64,000 nt of DNA, from contig JBBDYQ010000014.1 in the NCBI GenBank assembly GCA_040901445.1, forward strand, positions 62,001-126,000. The letters are read 5' to 3'. Source of the DNA: Thermoleophilaceae bacterium (GTDB lineage: Bacteria; Actinomycetota; Thermoleophilia; Solirubrobacterales; Thermoleophilaceae). Made by a program: the position numbers and the translations under genes. The notes beneath the pieces are model-generated. The model had not been told where the DNA came from, searched no databases, and saw nothing but the letters and a program-made list of their open reading frames with translations. Every line of letters starts with the position of its first letter. Positions within the stretch are counted from its first letter, which is position 1. Positions 50,712-57,743 of this stretch are shown one piece after another.

Positions 50712-50717
50712 ACCCTA
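50712..50717 (-). promoter_or_regulatory. -10 hexamer TAGGGT, leaderless start
   Basis: TAGGGT on the minus strand, 8 nt before the GTG at 50703, inside the 18-bp gap between two divergent start codons. Confidence 0.5.
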
Positions 50718-50721
50718 CTCC

Positions 50722-51951
50722 ATGCCCACGGCCATCGACCTCTTCGAGAAGGCGCGCAGCCACGACCGGGTGGGGATCCTCAAGGCCGCCCGCGAGCACG
50801 ACCTCGTCCCCTACTTCCGCCTGCTGGAGGGACCGGCCGGACCCGTGGTCGAGATGGAGGGCGCCGAGCGCATCCAGCTCGGCTCGAACAACTACCTCGG
50901 CCTGACCGGCGACCCCCGGGTCAAGGAGGCCGCGCATCGGGCGCTGGACCAGTACGGCACCGCCCTCACCGGCTCGCGCTTCCTCAACGGGACGATTCCC
51001 CTTCACCTGGACCTGGAGCGCGAGCTGGCCGAGTGGATGGGAAGCGAGGACGCACTCGTCTTCACGGCCGGCTACCTGGCCAACGTGGGCTGCATCGCAA
51101 CCCTGCTCGACCCGGGCGACACCGTGATCTGCGACTCGGGCGACCACGCCTCGATCCTCGACGCCGTGTCCATGTCCCGGGCCCGCATCCGGCCGTTCCG
51201 CCACAACCGGCTCGACAAGCTCGAGACCATGCTCGAGCGCTCCGAGAGCGACGGCGGCGGCGTGCTCGTGGTGGTGGACGGCGTGTTCTCGATGGAGGGC
51301 GACCTCGCAGACCTGCCGGCGGTCACGCGGCTGTGCGCCGAGCACGGGGCGCGGCTGATGGTGGACGAGGCCCATGGCGTGGGCGTGCTGGGCGCCCGCG
51401 GCGCCGGGGCGTGCGAGCTGTTCGGTGTCGAGGAGGACGTGGACCTGCGCATGGGCACGTTCTCGAAGTCGCTGGCGTCGTGCGGCGGCTTCATCGCCGG
51501 GCCGGCCGAGGTGATCGAGTTCCTGCGCTTCCAGTCGCGCGCCTTCATGTTCACGGCCTCCGCCGTGCCGGCCGCGGTGGGGGCGGCGCTGGAGGCGCTG
51601 CGGATCGTGCGCTCGGACGAGGGGCCCGCGCTGTTCGCCCGGGTGCTCGACAACGCGCGCTACCTCCACGAGGGGCTGGCCTCGCTGGGGTACCAGGTTG
51701 TGGAGCCCACCACGCTGCCGGATGGCTCCTCGCTCGTCACCCCGATCGTCCCCGTGGTGATCGGCGAGGACTGGCAGGCGGCCACCTTCTGGAAGGCGCT
51801 CTACGACGCCGGCGTCTACACCAACGTCGCGCTCTACCCCGCGGTGCCGCGCGGCGGCGCACTGCTGCGCACAAGCGTGATGGCCACGCACGAGCGCGAG
51901 CACCTGGACCGCGCGCTCGAGGTATTCGACCGGGTGCGCCCGGAGGGCTGA
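50722..51951 (+). CDS. Alpha-oxoamine synthase, serine palmitoyltransferase-like
   Basis: 409 residues. PLP Lys249 in GTFSKSLAS, the Asp/His pair in VDEAHGVGVLG, and the substrate loop GSNNYLGLTGDPRVKEAAHR (20 residues). Features shared with bacterial serine palmitoyltransferase more than with BioF or Kbl are SRFLNGT, IRPFRHN, AFMFTAS and the ending ALYDAGVYTNVALYPAVPRG (20 residues). It would condense serine (or another amino acid) with acyl-CoA/ACP to a 3-keto sphingoid base. ATG start with no Shine-Dalgarno site. Confidence 0.8.
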   Translation: MPTAIDLFEKARSHDRVGILKAAREHDLVPYFRLLEGPAGPVVEMEGAERIQLGSNNYLGLTGDPRVKEAAHRALDQYGTALTGSRFLNGTIPLHLDLERELAEWMGSEDALVFTAGYLANVGCIATLLDPGDTVICDSGDHASILDAVSMSRARIRPFRHNRLDKLETMLERSESDGGGVLVVVDGVFSMEGDLADLPAVTRLCAEHGARLMVDEAHGVGVLGARGAGACELFGVEEDVDLRMGTFSKSLASCGGFIAGPAEVIEFLRFQSRAFMFTASAVPAAVGAALEALRIVRSDEGPALFARVLDNARYLHEGLASLGYQVVEPTTLPDGSSLVTPIVPVVIGEDWQAATFWKALYDAGVYTNVALYPAVPRGGALLRTSVMATHEREHLDRALEVFDRVRPEG

Positions 51952-51967
51952 CCCGCACCGGATCGCT

Positions 51968-52014
51968 TGAACGTCCCGCGCGACCCCCTATGGGGGGGTG
52001 CTCCGGGACGTTCA
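51968..52014. terminator. Nested hairpin terminator
   Basis: TGAACGTCCCG pairs with CGGGACGTTCA (11 bp). Inside it ACCCCC pairs with GGGGGGT around TAT. It ends the palmitoyltransferase-like gene and faces the convergent methyltransferase gene. Confidence 0.65.
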
Positions 52015-52040
52015 TGCGCTCGGCGCCGGCTCGACGCCGC

Positions 52041-52934
52041 CTACGCCGGGCGCGGCTTGAGCAGCGGCAGGCAGGCCGAGGTGAACACCGAGCGGTCCGA
52101 GCGCAGCAGCAGGTGCGGGTAGAACTCGCCGCTCGCCGGCTCGAGGCTGCCGCCCGGCAGCGAGGTGGTGAGGTTGTCCCACGTCTGCGGCGAGAGCGAG
52201 AGGTCGAGCGGCTGCATCAGCTCGAGCCCCGATGGCGCCACCACGCGCTGCATCAGCTCTCGCGGCGTGAACACCTCGCTCACCACCGCTCGCCGCCGCG
52301 GGGTGGCGATGCGGCGCTTGCGTCCCAGCGTCAGCGCCCGTACCGCGAGGTCCACCAGCGCCGAGTTCAACAGGTCGCGGTGCACGAAGCACTCGGTGGC
52401 CACGAACGCGTGCCCGCCGGGTCGCAGCACGCGGCCCATCTCGCGTGCCGAGCGAGCGATCTCCGCCGGAGGGCCGAAATGCTCGATCGACGAGAGCGAG
52501 AACACCACGTCGAAGCTCTCGTCCGGGAAGTCGAGCTCGCGGGCGTCCATCCAGCGCACCTCGAGGCGATCCTCGCGGTAGGGAAAGGGCGCATGGGCCG
52601 CAGGGTCCTCCAGCATCGAGGAGCGCGCCTCGCGCTCCGAGAAGCCGCCTGAGCCGTAGATGTCGGTGGCCACCACCCGGCCCATCCTGTTGGCGAGCCA
52701 GAACACCATCCGCTCGTCGCCGGCGCCGATGGCGAGCGCCTCGGAGCGGTCGTCCAGGCGTCCGGCCTCGCGCAGGAAGAGGGCGAGCATGGCGAACTCC
52801 CAGACCTTGCGCTCGATGTGCTCCGACGGATCGCGCTCGGGGAGGATCTCGCGGAGCGCGGCGAGCAGCTCCGGGTCGTCGAAGTCACGCCGGTCGCAGA
52901 GCTTCGCGTAGCGGCGCCCCAGCCCGGCGGTCAA
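52041..52934 (-). CDS. SAM-dependent methyltransferase overlapping pyruvate kinase
   Basis: 297 residues from TTG. Motif I is atypical (ALAIGAGDERMVFWLANRMG, 20 residues) with TDIYG as the ribose acid. FDVVFSLSSIEHFGPPAEIA (20 residues) is motif post-I with the SIEH typical of Methyltransf_11. The N-terminus (RYAKLCDRRDF) is shared with glycolipid or sugar methyltransferase neighbours of unknown role. TTG overlaps the pyk stop (TTGA). The substrate is unknown. Confidence 0.75.
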   Translation of the reverse strand: MTAGLGRRYAKLCDRRDFDDPELLAALREILPERDPSEHIERKVWEFAMLALFLREAGRLDDRSEALAIGAGDERMVFWLANRMGRVVATDIYGSGGFSEREARSSMLEDPAAHAPFPYREDRLEVRWMDARELDFPDESFDVVFSLSSIEHFGPPAEIARSAREMGRVLRPGGHAFVATECFVHRDLLNSALVDLAVRALTLGRKRRIATPRRRAVVSEVFTPRELMQRVVAPSGLELMQPLDLSLSPQTWDNLTTSLPGGSLEPASGEFYPHLLLRSDRSVFTSACLPLLKPRPA

Positions 52935-54343
52935 CGGATCTCGTGCACCTTGAAGAGGTTGGTGCCGCCGCTCACGCCCGAGGGGAGGCCCGCCGTGATG
53001 CCGATCCTGTCGCCCACCTCCGCCAGGCCCCGGCGCACGGCCGCCTCGGCGCAGGCGTCGATGAGGTCGGTGGCGTCCAGCGGCTCCTCCTTGAGCTCCG
53101 CCAGGACCCCCCAGAGGAACGAGCAGCGCCGCACCACCTCGGGCCTCGGGGACAGCGCGAGCACCGGCACGTTGGGCCGGTGCGACGCGATCAGCGCCGC
53201 GGTGCGGCCGGTGTTCGTGGGGACGATGAGCGCCTTCAGCCCGAGCTGGTAGACGGCGCCCACCGCACCGAAGGCGATCGTGGCCGACTGGTCGCTGGCC
53301 TTCACGCCTCGCTCGGTCAGCCAGCGCGCGTACGGCAGGCCCTCCTCCGTGCGCCTGGCGATCGAGGCCATCATCTCCACCACCGCCACCGGGTGGTTCC
53401 CGATCGCCGTCTCCTGGGAGAGCATCACCGCGTCGGTGCCGTCGAAGATCGCGTTGGCCACGTCCGTGACCTCGGCGCGGGTGGGCCGGCTGGAGTGCAC
53501 CATCGACTCGAGCATCTGGGTGGCCGTGATGGCCGGCTTGCCCCGTTGTCCGGCGAGCTGGAGAAGGCGCTTCTGCACGAGCGGCATGTCCTCGATGGGC
53601 AGCTCGATGCCGAGGTCCCCGCGGGCGACCATGATGCCGTCGGCCGCGTCGATGATCTCCTCCGCGTGCAGCGTGGCCTGTGGCTTCTCGAACTTGGCGA
53701 TGAGCGGCACGTCCCGGTCCCACTCGCGCAGCCGATCGCGGACCGGCTCGAGGTCCTCCCGGCTGCGGACGAAGGAGAGGGCCAGCAGGTCCACGCCCAT
53801 CTCGAGGCCGGCGTCGATGAGGGCGAGGTCCTCCGCGCTCACGGCCGGGAGCGCGAGGGTCACGTTGGGCAGGTTCATGCCCTGGCGCGAGGCCACCGTG
53901 CCTCCCACCTCCACGTGGGCGCGCACCTCACCGTCCGAGACGGTCAACACCCGCAGGCGGATGGCGCCGTCGGCCAGGTAGGCCACGTCGCCCTCGCTCA
54001 TGATCTCCCCCAGCCCCGGCCAGGCCACCGAGAGCCGCTCGCAGTCGCCCTCGACCTGCTCCGATGTGAGCACCACCTCCGAGTCCGTGCCGAGCTCGCA
54101 GACCCCGTCCGCCACGGGCCCCAATCGCAGCTTGGGGCCCGGCACGTCCTGGAGCACCGCGACGTCCCGGCCGGCCCGCTCTGCCGCCGCACGGATCATC
54201 GCGACGGTCTCCGCGTGCTCCGCCGGAGACCCGTGCGCGAAGTTCAGCCGGGCCACGTCCACCCCCGCCTTGACCATCGCCTCGAGCACGTCGGGATGCC
54301 GCGAGGCGGGGCCGATCGTGGCCACGATCTTCGTCGAGCGCAT
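52931..54343 (-). CDS. pyk: Pyruvate kinase
   Basis: 470 residues, full length. TKIVATIGPAS at the N-terminus, LDVPGPK-like VLQDVPGPKLRLG in the B-domain approach, MVARGDLGIE, and the active-site ITATQMLESMVHSSRPTRAE (20 residues). It makes ATP and pyruvate from phosphoenolpyruvate. The ATG has AAGGA nearby and AAGGAT 7 nt upstream. It is followed directly by an overlapping methyltransferase gene, an unusual partner. Confidence 0.95.
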   Translation of the reverse strand: MRSTKIVATIGPASRHPDVLEAMVKAGVDVARLNFAHGSPAEHAETVAMIRAAAERAGRDVAVLQDVPGPKLRLGPVADGVCELGTDSEVVLTSEQVEGDCERLSVAWPGLGEIMSEGDVAYLADGAIRLRVLTVSDGEVRAHVEVGGTVASRQGMNLPNVTLALPAVSAEDLALIDAGLEMGVDLLALSFVRSREDLEPVRDRLREWDRDVPLIAKFEKPQATLHAEEIIDAADGIMVARGDLGIELPIEDMPLVQKRLLQLAGQRGKPAITATQMLESMVHSSRPTRAEVTDVANAIFDGTDAVMLSQETAIGNHPVAVVEMMASIARRTEEGLPYARWLTERGVKASDQSATIAFGAVGAVYQLGLKALIVPTNTGRTAALIASHRPNVPVLALSPRPEVVRRCSFLWGVLAELKEEPLDATDLIDACAEAAVRRGLAEVGDRIGITAGLPSGVSGGTNLFKVHEIR

Positions 54344-54413
54344 TCCTTGGATCCTTGCAGAGAGGGTCCACAGAAAAAGGCCGCTCTTAGCGAACGGGCT
54401 GGACGAATGTCCG
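54344..54413. other. Pyruvate kinase upstream region
   Basis: A 70-bp stretch between pyk and the integration host factor promoter. On the minus strand TAAGAG with a T-rich run could be part of the pyk promoter, but no confident -10/-35 pair was found. Confidence 0.3.
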
Positions 54414-54442
54414 TTGACCGGCTTTGGGCGAGCGCCTAAGTT
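54414..54442 (+). promoter_or_regulatory. Sigma70-type promoter TTGACC-N17-TAAGTT
   Basis: TTGACC at 54414-54419, exactly 17 nt, TAAGTT at 54437-54442. Transcription would start near 54449, giving a leader of about 100 nt with GC hairpins. This is the one clear two-box promoter in the window and it serves the integration host factor gene. Confidence 0.7.
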
Positions 54443-54551
54443 TGCGCCCGTTGTTCACGACCCGGCGAGTCACTGGCTCGCGCCCGAGAGGGAAAGGGCT
54501 CGCGGTCGTGGGACACGGACGGAGACAACTGCACTCAGCGGGGAGGTTTGG

Positions 54552-54941
54552 ATGGGCAAAACTGCCATGGACGGCCCTGCGCAACATCTGCTCGCGCTCG
54601 AGCACGCGAACCGCGTGCGCCTTGCGCGAGCTGAGATGAAGCGGAGGGTCGCCACCGGCGAGACGTCGGCCGCCGACGTCGTCTTGGACAACCCCTGGCA
54701 TACGGAGAACATGGCCGTCAGCGAGCTGCTCATGAGTCAGCGTCGCTGGGGCCGGGCTCGCTGCCGGAGGCTGCTGCTGTCGCTGGACATCTCGGAGAAC
54801 AAGCGGCTCGGCACCTTCACCGAGCGTCAGCGCAGGGCGCTCGCCGCGATGCTGAACGCCAACACCGCGCCGCCCCCGCCGAGCACCCACTCGGCACTGG
54901 CTTCGGCGGCCGGCTTCTCGCGGAGCCTCACCACCGCATAG
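54552..54941 (+). CDS. mihF: Integration host factor, actinobacterial type (mIHF)
   Basis: 129 residues. AMDGPAQHLLALEHANRVRL, then MAVSELLMSQRRWGRARCRR (20 residues), which is the H2TH/S13-like DNA-binding core, and LLLSLDISENKRLGTFTERQ (20 residues). It is a nucleoid-associated protein that bends DNA and supports replication and recombination. GGGGAGG 5 nt before the ATG and a strong two-box promoter fit a highly expressed gene. The Pro-rich tail (AAMLNANTAPPPPSTHSAL, 19 residues) is longer than usual. Confidence 0.9.
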   Translation: MGKTAMDGPAQHLLALEHANRVRLARAEMKRRVATGETSAADVVLDNPWHTENMAVSELLMSQRRWGRARCRRLLLSLDISENKRLGTFTERQRRALAAMLNANTAPPPPSTHSALASAAGFSRSLTTA

Positions 54942-54955
54942 CCGTTTCCTGGCGA

Positions 54956-54987
54956 GCGGCCGCCGGCATGCAGGGGCCGGCGGTCGC
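54956..54987. terminator. GC hairpin between convergent genes
   Basis: GCGGCCGCCGGC pairs with GCCGGCGGTCGC (12 bp with one G-T), loop of 8. Located between the integration host factor gene and the last gene of the Mce operon. Confidence 0.6.
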
Positions 54988-54996
54988 CACCAGGTG

Positions 54997-55437
54997 TCAG
55001 GTGAAGCCCGGCCCGCGCGTGGCGATCTCGACGATGTGCCCGTCGGGATCGCGCAGGTAGACCGACTTGAAGTGGCGGCGGTCGAGCACCTCGGTGCAGG
55101 GCACCGCACGGGACTCCAGCCAGCCACGCCAGCCCTCGAGCTCTTCCTCCGACTCCACGCAGAGGGCGAAGTGGTGGGTGGAGCCCACGCCCACCGAGCC
55201 CGGCTCCATCTGCGGATACTCGAACGCGCTGATGATCGTCCCCGGGGCACCTCCGGCATCGCCGAAGAAGAAATGGCGCGCGTTGGGGTCGTCGTCGTTG
55301 ACGCCGGCCTCGAGCAGCGCCAGCCCGAGCACGTCGCGGTAGAAGGCCGTGGTGCGCTCGAGGTCCGAGCTGATCAGCGTGATGTGGTGGAGACCGGCGA
55401 TTCGCAACCGGCGCGGGTCCGCGGGATCGTGGGTCAC
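54997..55437 (-). CDS. VOC/extradiol dioxygenase-like protein
   Basis: 146 residues. LHHITLISSDLERTTAFYRD (20 residues) with the first metal His, NDDDPNARHFFFGDAGGAPG (20 residues), HHFALCV with the second His and HIVEIATRGPGF with the Glu ligand. The pattern is that of ring-cleaving (hydroquinone/MhqO-type) dioxygenases, though only one two-module unit is present. GTG overlaps the stop of the upstream membrane gene. Last gene of the Mce/RND train. Confidence 0.8.
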   Translation of the reverse strand: MTHDPADPRRLRIAGLHHITLISSDLERTTAFYRDVLGLALLEAGVNDDDPNARHFFFGDAGGAPGTIISAFEYPQMEPGSVGVGSTHHFALCVESEEELEGWRGWLESRAVPCTEVLDRRHFKSVYLRDPDGHIVEIATRGPGFT

Positions 55438-55940
55438 CGGAAGCCCAGCCCTCCCGAACGCAGCTTGAAGAGCTGGCGGAAGCCGTAGAAGCCGGCGGCG
55501 AACACCGCGGCCGCGACCGCAAGGCCGATGGCCGGCCCGACCGTGATCAGGACGATGGTGGAGACCGCTATCGCGGCCGCCCCCGCGAGCAGGGCGCTGT
55601 GCGACCGGTAGCCCGCGAGGTGCTCCCGGATTGACAGCTCGAGCCCCGCGAGCGAGCCCAAAGCCATGGCCGCCAGCAGCATCACCTGTCCGCGCTCGCC
55701 CCAGACGATCACGCCAAGGACCCCCAGGATCATGGCGAGGAGCACGCACAGCTCGCTGAGCGGGAAGTTGCCCCACGGCGCCGGCGGCCGGTCCGCCGTG
55801 CCGCTGCGCCCGCGCCGCGGCGCGGGCGCAGCGACCCCCTCCCGGGCCCGGCGGCGGCGCGCCTCGTCGCGCTGCTCGCGCGTCATGCCGGGGGCGCCCG
55901 GGTCCTCGAGCGCCATGCGCTTGCGGCTTCTCCTACCCAC
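55434..55940 (-). CDS. Multi-span membrane protein
   Basis: 168 residues. A charged N-terminus (REQRDEARRRRAREG) precedes four membrane helices from about residue 60 (ELCVLLAMILGVLGVIVW, VMLLAAMALGSLAGLEL, ALLAGAAAIAVSTIVLITV, GLAVAAAVFAAGFYGF). No family recognised. GTG 55940 is used; ATG 55916 is possible. Six nt after the previous gene. Confidence 0.65.
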   Translation of the reverse strand: MGRRSRKRMALEDPGAPGMTREQRDEARRRRAREGVAAPAPRRGRSGTADRPPAPWGNFPLSELCVLLAMILGVLGVIVWGERGQVMLLAAMALGSLAGLELSIREHLAGYRSHSALLAGAAAIAVSTIVLITVGPAIGLAVAAAVFAAGFYGFRQLFKLRSGGLGFR

Positions 55941-55946
55941 GGGCTG

Positions 55947-56426
55947 TCAGGTGGCTAAGGGACAGCCGGAGGAGATCTTCACGTGCCACCACCCCGCGAG
56001 CATGCCGATGAGGCCGAGTCGCGGCACCACGCGGTACTCCTTGCAGCCGCGCTCGCCGATGTCCTCGTTGCGGACCCGCTCCCACTTGTGCCCGGCCGGG
56101 TCGAGCATCATCTCCTCGATCCGGCGCCGCTGGAGATCCTCCGCGTACGTGCGGTCGCACAGCGCGCGGCGGGTGTGCTCCAGCCGCTCCGCGAGATCGT
56201 CGCGCAGCGCTTCGAGCTCACCCAGCGAGAGGATCCGGGGGCCACCCCGCGAGGGCACGCCCCAGTCGAAGCCCTGGTGCGGATAGGCGGAGCAGAAGAG
56301 GGAGCAGAGCTCGGATTCGATCCGCGCGATCTGGCCGAGGAGCGACCGGCGCGCCGGTGCCTCGGTGGCCGGTGGCGGCGGAAGCAGGAACTCCTGGCCG
56401 CGCGGGTGATCGAGGATCTCGGTCAT
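55947..56426 (-). CDS. Uncharacterised protein
   Basis: 159 residues, soluble. Helical centre (SLLGQIARIESELCSLFCSA, 20 residues; LGELEALRDDLAERLEHTRR, 20 residues) with several Cys/His residues (ELCSLFCSAYPHQ, RALC, RGCKEYRV), which could bind a metal. No domain recognised. AGGGGAG is the Shine-Dalgarno, 0-2 nt from the ATG. In the middle of the operon train. Confidence 0.6.
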   Translation of the reverse strand: MTEILDHPRGQEFLLPPPPATEAPARRSLLGQIARIESELCSLFCSAYPHQGFDWGVPSRGGPRILSLGELEALRDDLAERLEHTRRALCDRTYAEDLQRRRIEEMMLDPAGHKWERVRNEDIGERGCKEYRVVPRLGLIGMLAGWWHVKISSGCPLAT

Positions 56427-56442
56427 CTCCCCTGGGGCAATG

Positions 56443-57063
56443 CTAGCGACCGGTGACGATCTCGGTGACGATCCAGAGCGCCTCGTCGATGCTCACGTCG
56501 GGGACGCCCTTGACCTGCACCGCGCAGAGGAGCATGCGCTCGGTGCCGGGGTGCACGCCGCGGCCCTCTGCGAGGTCGCCGAACAGCACCGCCAGCGTGC
56601 GGGCGGCGTCCGCCACCACGACCTGGCCGCGCGGCAGCGGGCGGCCGTCGCCGCCCAGCCGCTCGTCGGGGCCGCTGAGGCGCAGGCGCAGCTCGCCCTC
56701 CACCTTCGCGTCGTCGAATGCCACGAGCCCGACACCGGTCTCGACGGTGGCGATCGTGAGCGCGTCGTCAAGCAGGTTGCGGCTGCGGAAGCCGCCATGC
56801 TTCATCCGCGCCAGGGCGAGCGCCTCGGCAGGCGTGCGCCGCTCGTCCGGGTCGATGCCCACCTGGCGGAAGAACACGCGGTAGGCCCACGGGATGGGCT
56901 CCTGGCGCAGGTTCACGGCCTTGCCGCCCGTGTAGCGGTCGCTGAGCGCGCGCAGGCGCACCTTCACCTCGCGGGGGGTGCGTCCCGAGCCGGCGTCCAC
57001 GCCCTGCACGTGAAGCGCCAGCTTCGGGAACTCGGCGGCCAGCTCCGGGTCCACCCGGGTCAT
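56443..57063 (-). CDS. B3/B4-domain protein (tRNA-synthetase beta-like fold)
   Basis: 206 residues. EVKVRLRALSDRYTGGKAVN (20 residues), PWAYRVFFRQVGIDPDERRT (20 residues) and the hydrophobic ALARMKHGGFRSRNLLDDAL (20 residues) follow the B3/B4 fold of phenylalanyl-tRNA synthetase beta, whose free-standing forms edit or bind charged tRNA or small ligands. ATGA overlap with the thioredoxin-like gene. Confidence 0.75.
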   Translation of the reverse strand: MTRVDPELAAEFPKLALHVQGVDAGSGRTPREVKVRLRALSDRYTGGKAVNLRQEPIPWAYRVFFRQVGIDPDERRTPAEALALARMKHGGFRSRNLLDDALTIATVETGVGLVAFDDAKVEGELRLRLSGPDERLGGDGRPLPRGQVVVADAARTLAVLFGDLAEGRGVHPGTERMLLCAVQVKGVPDVSIDEALWIVTEIVTGR

Positions 57064-57743
57064 CGCAGCTCGCGGACCAGCTCCCGCACGCCGATCTCCC
57101 CGTTGCGCGTGTCCACGACATCGCCGCCGGGATCGATGAACACGGTCGTGGGGCAGCCGGCAACCCCGTAGAGGTTGCTCACCAGGCCGTCGCGGTCGAG
57201 CGCGACCGGGAAGGTCCAGCCCTGCTCGCGGACCAGCTCCTCCGCGTCGTCCTTGTCCTCCCGCACGAGCACGCCCACGAAGCGTACGCCGGGCGCCCGA
57301 CCCTGAGCCTGCTCCACACGGTCCAGCTGGGGGACGCAGTCGGCGAAGCGGGTGAAGAAGAACGTGAGCACCACCGCCTGGCCGCGCAGCGAGCAGAGGT
57401 TGACGGTGTCGGGCAGGTCGATGTCGCAGACCTGGTCCTCGTCGGCGTTCGCGTCCCGGTCCAGCCCGCCGACGGCCAGCGGGGCCACGAACAGCGGCGC
57501 GTCCTCCCCCGCTTCGATCCCGAGCGCGCCAGGGCCCTCGGTGTTGATGGCGTTGAGGCCGGCGACGATGATCGCCAGCAGGAAGGCGATGCCCACCACC
57601 CACGAGTAGCGGCTGGACGGCCGTGGCGGCGCGGGCTTCTCCGGCTGTGGCTCCGGCTCACGTTCGTCCAGCTCCTCGAGCCGCTCCGCCGCCGAGCGGT
57701 CGTCGGCGCCGAGGTCGCCGAAGCGGTCGTCGTCGCGGGTCAT
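57060..57743 (-). CDS. Membrane-anchored thioredoxin-like (TlpA/redoxin) protein
   Basis: 227 residues. A charged cytoplasmic N-terminus, one membrane helix (SWVVGIAFLLAIIVAGLNAI, 20 residues; about 48-67), then a redoxin domain. The cis-Pro loop GCPTTVFIDPGG is present. The active-site position reads FTRFADCVPQ, so only the second Cys of CxxC is left, with other Cys at CDIDLP and NLCSLRG. It may be a one-Cys peroxidase or copper-type protein. ATGA overlap with the RND gene. Confidence 0.8.
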   Translation of the reverse strand: MTRDDDRFGDLGADDRSAAERLEELDEREPEPQPEKPAPPRPSSRYSWVVGIAFLLAIIVAGLNAINTEGPGALGIEAGEDAPLFVAPLAVGGLDRDANADEDQVCDIDLPDTVNLCSLRGQAVVLTFFFTRFADCVPQLDRVEQAQGRAPGVRFVGVLVREDKDDAEELVREQGWTFPVALDRDGLVSNLYGVAGCPTTVFIDPGGDVVDTRNGEIGVRELVRELR

